DNA from: Bacillota bacterium
GTDB taxonomy: Bacteria; Bacillota; Desulfitobacteriia; Desulfitobacteriales; JAJXUE01
DNA: 22,737 nucleotides
Assembly: GCA_021786555.1 (NCBI GenBank)
Contig: JAJYNB010000271.1
Coordinates: 1-22,737, forward strand
Direction of reading: 5' to 3'
This document shows positions 15,308 to 21,320 of the stretch, one piece after another. A program made the position numbers and the translations under genes. Position 1 is the first letter of the stretch. Each line of letters starts with the position of its first letter. The notes beneath the pieces were generated by a model that was not told the DNA's origin, searched no databases, and saw only the letters and a list, made by a program, of their open reading frames with translations.

Positions 15308-16228
15308 TTATTTAAACTTTAGCCGGGGATTGAAAAACGGATACGTCATATCAATCAATAAGTTTATCAAAGTGATGCATGTGGCTATCACAAAGGTCAA
15401 AGCCTGGATTAAAGGGAAATCCTGCTGGCCAATTGAATCCACGACCAGACTTCCGATGCCCGGCAGGCCAAACACAGCTTCGATGGCGATGGCGTAGCCG
15501 GCAATAATCCGCCCCAGTTCCCAGCCGGACATAGTAACAATGGAAATACCGGCGTTTTTCAGAGCATGCCTGACTACCACCCAGAATTCGAGCAACCCCT
15601 TGGAACGGGCGGTCACGACATAAGGTTCCCGCAATTGTTCCAGCATGGCCGTGCGTACGATCTGGGTTATCCTGCCGAGTGGCAGGACCGCCATTGTGAT
15701 TGCCGGAAGCACCAGATACCGCCAATCTCCGACACCCGAGGTGGGCAGCCAGTGTAGAGTGTTGGCAAAAATCAGGATGAGCACCAGCCCAAGCCAGAAG
15801 TTAGGCACACAAATTCCGAACATTGACAGGGTAGAAGTCACCTTATCCAGCAATGACCGAGGCCTAAGGGCGGACAGTACACCAAGCGGGATGGCGAAAA
15901 TTAGTGCAAGGGCCATGGCTATACCGGAGAGTTCCAGGGTAAAGGGCAGCCTCTCCAAGGCGACTGATAGAGCAGGCTGCTGTTCATACCATGATTCCCC
16001 AAAGTTCCCATGAAAGACCCCAGTTATGAACTCGCCCAGTTGAGTCAAAATCGGTTTATCGATACCTAATTGATGTGCCAGTCTCACCCGGTCGGCCGCA
16101 GTGGCGTTAAGCGGCAGCATGACATCGACCGGGTTTCCGATGACCCTGGTGAGGATAAACACCAGCAGGGATACACCGGCTATTACTACCACAGCACCTA
16201 ACAGTTTTCGCAAAATGTACTGGGCCAC
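15308..16228 (-). CDS. Opp/Dpp-type ABC transporter, permease (OppB-like)
   Basis: Membrane subunit of the importer, about 306 residues. It begins AQYILRKLLGAVVVIAGVSLLVFILTR, the usual OppB/DppB first membrane helix. The EAA-like loop is VVTARSKGLLEFWVVVRHALKNAG, and about six membrane segments are visible. A longer reading frame starts at TTG 16255, but AAGGAGGGG lies inside that extension and is correctly spaced for the GTG at 16228, so I moved the start. The gene is separated from the upstream binding-protein gene by about 100 bases that contain a stable hairpin (16289-16315). The OppC-like gene begins 16 bases after its stop. Confidence 0.92.
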   Translation of the reverse strand: MAQYILRKLLGAVVVIAGVSLLVFILTRVIGNPVDVMLPLNATAADRVRLAHQLGIDKPILTQLGEFITGVFHGNFGESWYEQQPALSVALERLPFTLELSGIAMALALIFAIPLGVLSALRPRSLLDKVTSTLSMFGICVPNFWLGLVLILIFANTLHWLPTSGVGDWRYLVLPAITMAVLPLGRITQIVRTAMLEQLREPYVVTARSKGLLEFWVVVRHALKNAGISIVTMSGWELGRIIAGYAIAIEAVFGLPGIGSLVVDSIGQQDFPLIQALTFVIATCITLINLLIDMTYPFFNPRLKFK

Positions 16229-16288
16229 GGTTGTCCCCTCCTTGGTTAGTTTCAAATCGGCTCGTTCAGCCCGGCTACGGCCAACAAG

Positions 16289-16315
16289 AAGGGGTAGGAG
16301 TTCTTCCTACCCCTT
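16289..16315. other. Hairpin between the binding-protein and permease genes
   Basis: AAGGGGTAGGA (16289-16299) and TCCTACCCCTT (16305-16315) form an 11-bp stem with a 5-base loop. It lies just after the binding-protein stop on the minus strand. No long T-run follows. Hairpins at this place in peptide and sugar ABC operons commonly protect the binding-protein mRNA or partly stop transcription, so the binding protein is made in excess. Confidence 0.75.
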
Positions 16316-16332
16316 AGTCAGCGTGGGTACCC

Positions 16333-17856
16333 TTACTTGAAGCTCATTTCAAAGACTGCCAGTCTGCCATCTTCGCGTGGTTGATAGACCACGTCTTTGG
16401 CCATTCCGTCAATATCCCTGATGTTAACACCATCGATCCAAGCGGGATCGTCATAAAGTTTTTGGGCGATATCATTATACAACTGGGTACGTTTCTGTGT
16501 ATCCATTTCGGTACGGGCCTGAATGATCTCCTGGTCCAAAGTATTGGGATAGGAGGAGCCTGGACCGGTAGAGAGCACATAGGTGCTGTAGGTACGGTCG
16601 GCATCAAAAATATCGTTGCTGTGGAAAGTAAAGATCATGTCCGGGGCTTTGCTGCGGTCAAACAGCACTTCCAGCCACTTGGAGAAAGCAAGCATTTTGA
16701 CGTTGACATTGAATCCGGCATCTTTCAGCATTTGCGCAATAGCTTGTATTTGCTCACCGTCTTTGAGCCAACGGCCTTGTTCACCGACAAATTCGATGGG
16801 CTGCCCCTTGTAACCCGCTTCAGCCAACAACTGTTTGGCTTTGTTCAGGTCGAAGGGATAAGCCTTCAGGTTGGGGTCATACCCGGTATAGGTTGATTTA
16901 AACACCTGGCCCTGACCAATAGTGGCATAGCCTTGGTACAGCGATTTAGCGATTGCGTCCCAGTTGATCGCATAGCTGGCGGCCTGTCTGATTTTTGGAT
17001 CCTTCATTACACCGCTGATGGCATTCATGCGTACCAGGCTGAACTCGAGCCCTTCAGCCGTTTTGACTTGAGGCAAACTATCCACATATTCAGGCAGCAT
17101 AGTGGTGGCAAAGTCGACCTCACCATTTTTCAGCGCTGCTGCCCTGGTGGCATCTTCTTCGATAAAGCGGTATTTGACATTTTTAATAGCCGGTTTGTTG
17201 CCCCAATATCCGTCATAGGCTTGAAGCACAATGTTTTGGCCCTTGCTCCAGCTGACAACCTTATAGGGCCCGGTTCCCACTACCATAGTCGCAATCCCTT
17301 TGGAATCAGCTTCCATCGCCTTCTTGTTTAGAATCTCCAGCAGTGTCAGCCGGGTGGGCAGGATCGGGTCCGGTCCGTTGGTGATAATGTTAACTTCATA
17401 ATCCCCAACTTTTTGTACGTCTTTGATAGTTGCAAAGTCGCCGGCAATGTTAGATTTGAAATTGGGATCGATTATTCTTTTAATGCTGTACACAACGTCG
17501 TCGGCGGTAAAGGGATTGCCGTTTTGGAAGGTGACACCCTTACGAAGTTTGAAGTCCCAGGTGGTACTGTTTACCTGGCTGTATTCGGTTGCAAGGCCAG
17601 GTATGGGTTTCAAGGTCTTGCCATCCATGAGCAGCAGTCCCTGAACTACGTTGTCAGTAACTGCCCGCATGTTGCCGTCATCAGCAAACTGCACATCCAT
17701 GGTGCTAGGCTCGTTGGGGATAGCGATGGTGATGGTGTCTTTTTTGGGTTGTGCTTTTGGAGCGGTGGTTCCTCCGCCTCCGCATCCAGTTAGTATCAGA
17801 CCGGTAGCCATAACAAAGGTTAACAACATCAATGATACTGACTTAAACCTTTTCAC
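16333..17856 (-). CDS. Opp/Dpp-type ABC transporter, extracellular substrate-binding lipoprotein
   Basis: Substrate-binding protein of family 5 (OppA/DppA type), 507 residues. It has a lipoprotein signal peptide with positively charged start (MKRFK), a hydrophobic core (SLMLLTFVMATGLILT) and lipobox LTGC with the lipid-bearing Cys at 25. A short Gly/Ala/Pro linker follows. The mature protein has the family signature TADDVVYSIKRIIDP (about residues 118-132), preceded by FKLRKGVTFQNGNPF. The GTG at 17856 is preceded by GGAGGGG. It delivers the ligand to the two permeases and two ATPases encoded downstream. The ligand is not evident: family members bind peptides, nickel chelates, sugars or opines. 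The operon context would fit a small peptide or amino-acid derivative. Confidence 0.93.
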   Translation of the reverse strand: MKRFKSVSLMLLTFVMATGLILTGCGGGGTTAPKAQPKKDTITIAIPNEPSTMDVQFADDGNMRAVTDNVVQGLLLMDGKTLKPIPGLATEYSQVNSTTWDFKLRKGVTFQNGNPFTADDVVYSIKRIIDPNFKSNIAGDFATIKDVQKVGDYEVNIITNGPDPILPTRLTLLEILNKKAMEADSKGIATMVVGTGPYKVVSWSKGQNIVLQAYDGYWGNKPAIKNVKYRFIEEDATRAAALKNGEVDFATTMLPEYVDSLPQVKTAEGLEFSLVRMNAISGVMKDPKIRQAASYAINWDAIAKSLYQGYATIGQGQVFKSTYTGYDPNLKAYPFDLNKAKQLLAEAGYKGQPIEFVGEQGRWLKDGEQIQAIAQMLKDAGFNVNVKMLAFSKWLEVLFDRSKAPDMIFTFHSNDIFDADRTYSTYVLSTGPGSSYPNTLDQEIIQARTEMDTQKRTQLYNDIAQKLYDDPAWIDGVNIRDIDGMAKDVVYQPREDGRLAVFEMSFK

Positions 17857-18049
17857 AGTTGACTTCCCCTCCCTAATTCTTAAAAAAATTCTTAGGAATT
17901 TGTCCGGGTGTAATTAACAAGATTGCTTGTGAGCTATATTCATCACCCCTTCTTTCATTAATTGAAAAATGCTTTGTTTTTCAAGGAACCGTTAGGTCTG
18001 ATGTTTATCACAAAACTTGCTGCGATTATGTACCAGTCAATTTCTGCCA

Positions 18050-18068
18050 CTCCTCATCAATGATGAGT
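18050..18068. promoter_or_regulatory. Palindromic operator candidate, copy 2
   Basis: CTCCTCATCAATGATGAGT, containing the 7-1-7 palindrome CTCATCA-A-TGATGAG (18053-18067). It matches the element at 5502-5520 at 18 of 19 positions, with only the centre differing. It lies 17 bases downstream of a candidate -10 box and about 190 bases upstream of the binding-protein gene. The position is that of a repressor site at the start of transcription. Confidence 0.7.
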
Positions 18069-18084
18069 TATCAGACTTGTGTAA

Positions 18085-18113
18085 ATAATAGCATTATTCA
18101 GAATTTTGTTCAA
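18085..18113 (-). promoter_or_regulatory. Promoter of the transporter operon
   Basis: On the minus strand TTGAAC (18108-18113) and TATTAT (18085-18090) are 17 bases apart, a moderate sigma-A match. It would start transcription near 18077, just before the palindrome. The region is AT-rich, so alternative -10 boxes exist. Confidence 0.45.
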
Positions 18114-18176
18114 TTATAATATTAAAATTTTGAAGAAAAATTAAGTTTCGTTAATCGAAATAAGTTATAGATACGT

Positions 18177-19247
18177 TTAATCATTAAATACAACAGTTTC
18201 CGCCAGTTTCTCACATCCTTCAGCAACTATGTCAAAGGCCGGTACATCAATTTTGGCCGCAACATTTGCCAGGAGGCTGTCCCTGTCTACAAAAGCAGGC
18301 TCATAGTTATTCGTTTCATAACGAAACTTGGGGTAATAAGGATTGACCGTGACCGCCAGCAGGGGTACCGCCCTTTTGTATCTGAAGACGCCGCCTCGGC
18401 GGTCAATCTCGGCCAGGAAATCGTGGACAAGCTCCAAATCGTTTCCGATAATGGTTTTGATGGGATCGGCAAACACATAGTTTGTTGAGTCTGGAAAGGG
18501 CATTTGCATCAGCTTCTTCAAGCACTGCGGCATGATCACCCCGGGACAGTAGAATCCCGCAGCCCGTGCTGCAGCCGGTTGGAGAGGACCTAATTGTCCC
18601 GGTTCCAATAATGATTGGTTGGTCCTGGCCAGGATTTCCCCGGCCTGATCCCAGACTATAGTCCTTGTAGAGTCCAGGAACTTCTCTGCCACTCCGTCTG
18701 ACCCCGGGTACCGGCAAATCTTAGCGATATAATGAGCATGAGCTGCAAGTTCAGAGGTATCCAGCCTGAAAGCGGCTCCGGTGGCCAGAATCAGCCCGTC
18801 TGTCTCTACCATGGGTGAAATCCGGTTAAGGGCCCCGTCTACTACCACCAACTCAACGCCATTTTCATAAAGCCAGTGTTTCGCCTGCTTCAAATGGGTG
18901 CTTTGATTCGGTCCTGCGGTAACCAGCAAGCCCTCTCGCTCGACAACCCCGCAAACAAGCTTGCCCAGTGGTGTATTGATATCCAGCTGTTCCTTTACCC
19001 CAATCTTTGCGCTGCTAACTCCCAGGCATCTCTCAGCGGTGACGACCTTTATGCCCTTCGGCACATATATCCTTGGCTTAGGTAAGCCTGTAACATTATC
19101 GATGCTTTCCCCGTCATAACCAATACTGGTTAGACCCAGGTCAACTCCCCTGGCGTGAAAATGGTTTAAGAGCGCAACCGTAGCAGTTGTTTTGCCGGTG
19201 TTCTTGGCCGTACCCGCAATGCCGATGCTCTTTTTTGCTTTAATCAT
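18177..19247 (-). CDS. DTBS/MinD-like P-loop NTPase, KamB-like mutase reactivase candidate
   Basis: A 356-residue P-loop protein. The N-terminal IGIAGTAKNTGKTTATVALL has the GTxxxxGKT form of Walker A (G12 to T20) seen in dethiobiotin synthetase and MinD-like SIMIBI proteins. It is followed by LTSIGYDGESIDNVTGLPKPRIYVPKG (about residues 39-65). The middle has VELVVVDGALNRISPMVETDGLILATGAAF (about residues 130-160), with VVDGAL as a Walker B-like strand. This arrangement resembles KamB, a proposed reactivating or chaperone protein of lysine 5,6-aminomutase. No MutS-like KamC partner is in the window. Its ATG at 19247 overlaps the mutase stop by four bases (ATGA) and has only a weak ribosome binding site, so it depends on coupling with the mutase. 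A role in loading or repairing the mutase's adenosylcobalamin is therefore likely. Confidence 0.65.
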   Translation of the reverse strand: MIKAKKSIGIAGTAKNTGKTTATVALLNHFHARGVDLGLTSIGYDGESIDNVTGLPKPRIYVPKGIKVVTAERCLGVSSAKIGVKEQLDINTPLGKLVCGVVEREGLLVTAGPNQSTHLKQAKHWLYENGVELVVVDGALNRISPMVETDGLILATGAAFRLDTSELAAHAHYIAKICRYPGSDGVAEKFLDSTRTIVWDQAGEILARTNQSLLEPGQLGPLQPAAARAAGFYCPGVIMPQCLKKLMQMPFPDSTNYVFADPIKTIIGNDLELVHDFLAEIDRRGGVFRYKRAVPLLAVTVNPYYPKFRYETNNYEPAFVDRDSLLANVAAKIDVPAFDIVAEGCEKLAETVVFND

Positions 19248-21064
19248 AGCGGGAAAACGGTATCCTTGCCGTTTCTGCCGGGATATGCTCCATCTTCCCG
19301 GCTGCCAAGTACCCCGTCATAGAGCGCTTGGACAAAATCGCCCTTCTCTGCTACCTTAGTCAACACTTCTTCAATGCCCGTCACAATTTGATCACGCCAA
19401 ATCTCCATATCTTTGGTTGGGGCCAGACTTGTCTTGCCGAAGAAACGGAAACCTTCCCCGACAGCCCGCAGCGTATCAATCTTGGACGGAACACTAATCG
19501 GACCGCCGGAGTAGGCTTCATCGGAAGAAGCGATGGTTACTCCGTCAACACCCAGCAGGGCCGCGAGACTGGCATGGAAAGCCGTACTGGCTGAGGACTG
19601 GACCCGGTCTTCGGACTGAGTAAGAAAGCCTACCGGCGCGCCGGGCCAGATGGGCGCATCGATGATCTGGCCTAAGGCCATAACCTTTGCCGCGTTAAAT
19701 TCTATGTAGTTGTCCTGCATTTGCAGGCCGACCATCACCTCGGGGGAATAGCAGAAAAGAGGCTGCAGAATCGGCCTGGCCCCCAACCGTACTCCCACGG
19801 CAGTGGTAATCAGCATACCGGCAAAAGCCTTATAGGCCGGTACGCCGCACAACTCTTCATTGGTCACCACGTCAAACGGCAGTCCATATTTGGCGGCATA
19901 ACGCATAGCCCAAACAGCGTCAACCGTCATCCTAGCCGGGTCGGTGCCACCACCCAAAGAACCGTAACAGATGTTAATCTTGGTTAAATCCGCACCAATT
20001 TGTCCCGCCAGAACCACCGTCTCCGGAGTATTCAAACCCCGGTGTGCCCGAACTTGCCAGAGGGTACTGGGTTCCAGGGCCAGCTTGATGCGGTTCAGGT
20101 TAGCCGGCGTAATCACGGTGCCATCTTCCTGGTGAGTAAGGAACCCATCCAGAAGTCCTTCTGTCCTGGCTCCCCAGGATGGATCAAAGTGGACTACCCC
20201 ATCAACTCCCCAAGCCTCACTCACCTTAATATGGGCTATATCCATGAATGGGCAGCCGGTACCGTATTGGTTAAAAACCAGCGGTTTAGTCCGGGAATGC
20301 TGCAGCTTGGGAACCCTCATCTCTTCCCTGGTGCGGCGCACATACTCTTCCAGGCCTGCAGCCTCTTCCCGCGTAAAACGTCTCGTTTTGGGATGGAAAA
20401 TTCCTTTCTTGTAAAAGTTTTGCGCCAATTCACCGCAGTGGGCTGGATACTCTTGCAAGAAATCCGTCATCTGCTCGTAGTTCCGCCAGCGCTGAACATC
20501 CCACAGTTCATCCCGTATTGCTGCTCTTTTTACCCCAGGCGAAGTTTTACCTTCAGCCCAGCTGAGCACCATATCCGCAATCAACTCCAGCTTTTCTTTA
20601 ATACCGTCGTGACGATATGCGTAGGAATGTCCCTGGGTGATATCATGTTTGGTTTTACCAGCCCGAAAAGAAGCCCCCTTATATTCCCTGCCCTCAACAA
20701 AAGCGACAGCTTCCTCTACAGTGGTCCCAGGCCCAAAACCGGCGTCAAATCCAAGCTCAGCAGCCAATTCCGGCCTGATTGCCATGCCGCCGATGCCCAG
20801 TTTTACCCTATGCCTGATTCCCATGGCGTCCAGTAAATCTACGAGACGGGCAAGTATTTCCGCCACCCCATAGCCCAAAGTTCTGCTCACCAGAACCGTA
20901 TTGGCATCGGAATTGTATATTTCCTGGACAATTTCCTCTACGGGCAAATCAGGAGGTAGAAGAACAGTCTCATGACCGGCTTCATCAAGTCCGCGGCGGA
21001 TCATTTTCAGGCCGACATCATGAACAGGATCCAGGGGCACGAGCATAATTTTCTTGCTGTTCAT
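19244..21064 (-). CDS. Adenosylcobalamin-dependent mutase, OraE/KamD-like barrel with N-terminal B12 domain
   Basis: A 606-residue cobalamin enzyme of unknown substrate. Residues 1 to about 125 are a B12-binding domain of the base-off/His-on kind: D12-P-V-H15-D-V-G18 supplies the cobalt ligand, S60 lies in VLVSRTLGYG, and G92-G93 are in GIGGMAIRP, followed by GFDAGFGPG. Residues about 130-260 are a helical linker. Residues about 265-606 look like the TIM barrel of the OraE/KamD aminomutases: EGLLDGFLTHQEDGTVITP, WQVRAHRGLNTPE, Y367 in NICYGSL, and the tail AYPGRNGKD (compare YYPERNGDG in OraE). The domain order is opposite to OraE. The PLP lysine expected at H15+11 is Leu26. ATG 21064 has AAGGAGG and abuts the upstream gene. 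A glutamate-mutase-like carbon-skeleton enzyme is the main alternative. Confidence 0.7.
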   Translation of the reverse strand: MNSKKIMLVPLDPVHDVGLKMIRRGLDEAGHETVLLPPDLPVEEIVQEIYNSDANTVLVSRTLGYGVAEILARLVDLLDAMGIRHRVKLGIGGMAIRPELAAELGFDAGFGPGTTVEEAVAFVEGREYKGASFRAGKTKHDITQGHSYAYRHDGIKEKLELIADMVLSWAEGKTSPGVKRAAIRDELWDVQRWRNYEQMTDFLQEYPAHCGELAQNFYKKGIFHPKTRRFTREEAAGLEEYVRRTREEMRVPKLQHSRTKPLVFNQYGTGCPFMDIAHIKVSEAWGVDGVVHFDPSWGARTEGLLDGFLTHQEDGTVITPANLNRIKLALEPSTLWQVRAHRGLNTPETVVLAGQIGADLTKINICYGSLGGGTDPARMTVDAVWAMRYAAKYGLPFDVVTNEELCGVPAYKAFAGMLITTAVGVRLGARPILQPLFCYSPEVMVGLQMQDNYIEFNAAKVMALGQIIDAPIWPGAPVGFLTQSEDRVQSSASTAFHASLAALLGVDGVTIASSDEAYSGGPISVPSKIDTLRAVGEGFRFFGKTSLAPTKDMEIWRDQIVTGIEEVLTKVAEKGDFVQALYDGVLGSREDGAYPGRNGKDTVFPL

Positions 21065-21304
21065 TTATGCCTCCTTGTCCCTGGGTTTTAACCAGCCATA
21101 AACGTCACCCGAGCGGTGGACATATGCCCTTCCCCGCACCCGGGCGCCAGGACCCTGAAACTGGCAAAACACTATATCCACATCGGTAAATCCCCAGTCC
21201 TTGATTAACTGAACGACAAGCTTGCGACCATCTTCTTCACTACGGCAGACCACAAAGGTTTCGATATCCACAGCGTCCATGATCAAATCAAGAATTCCGG
21301 GCAT
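21065..21304 (-). CDS. Small protein resembling a stand-alone aminomutase dimerisation domain
   Basis: A 79-residue protein with GGAGGGA seven bases before its ATG (21304). Its stop codon directly abuts the mutase start codon. The visible pattern is strand, helix, strand: IETFVVCRSEEDGRKLVVQLIKDWGFTDVDIVF, then ARVRGRAYVHRSG. By eye this matches the small domain that precedes the B12 domain in OraE and KamE (OAM dimerisation domain). There a strand and an amphipathic helix end in a K(K/D)xxxxxxVx(V/I) run, followed by a strand with a GR pair. Cys20 and Cys47 are present, without a metal motif. It is neither similar to OraS nor a known ferredoxin. Its placement suggests a dedicated subunit of the mutase, but this rests on a by-eye comparison. 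Confidence 0.5.
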   Translation of the reverse strand: MPGILDLIMDAVDIETFVVCRSEEDGRKLVVQLIKDWGFTDVDIVFCQFQGPGARVRGRAYVHRSGDVYGWLKPRDKEA

Positions 21305-21320
21305 AGCAGTCCCTCCAGCC

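Larger units (their letters stand above)
17857..18176. other. Intergenic region between the mutase operon and the transporter operon
   Basis: This AT-rich 320-base gap has no credible coding frame. From right to left on the minus strand it holds a weak stem TTTCG/CGAAA (18146-18160) followed by a T-rich stretch, possibly a weak terminator of the mutase operon. A candidate promoter (18085-18113), the palindromic element (18050-18068), and a leader of about 200 bases ending in the binding-protein ribosome binding site follow. I see no clear riboswitch in the leader, though its length leaves room for regulation. Confidence 0.6.

Noticed and set aside
18131..18160. Strong terminator after the NTPase gene
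   Set aside because: Only a 5-bp AT-rich stem (TTTCG/CGAAA) with a T-rich tail is present. This is too weak for a confident separate call, so read-through from the mutase operon into the transporter genes remains possible.
20000..20836. Open frame of 278 residues on the plus strand
   Set aside because: It is antisense to the mutase, whose motifs are clear. The frame has no recognisable family or start signal.
19244..21064. Methylmalonyl-CoA mutase or 2-methyleneglutarate mutase assignment
   Set aside because: Methylmalonyl-CoA mutase carries its B12 domain at the C-terminus, and the barrel motifs here look closer to OraE. Without a search I cannot exclude a distant link to glutamate or methyleneglutarate mutase.
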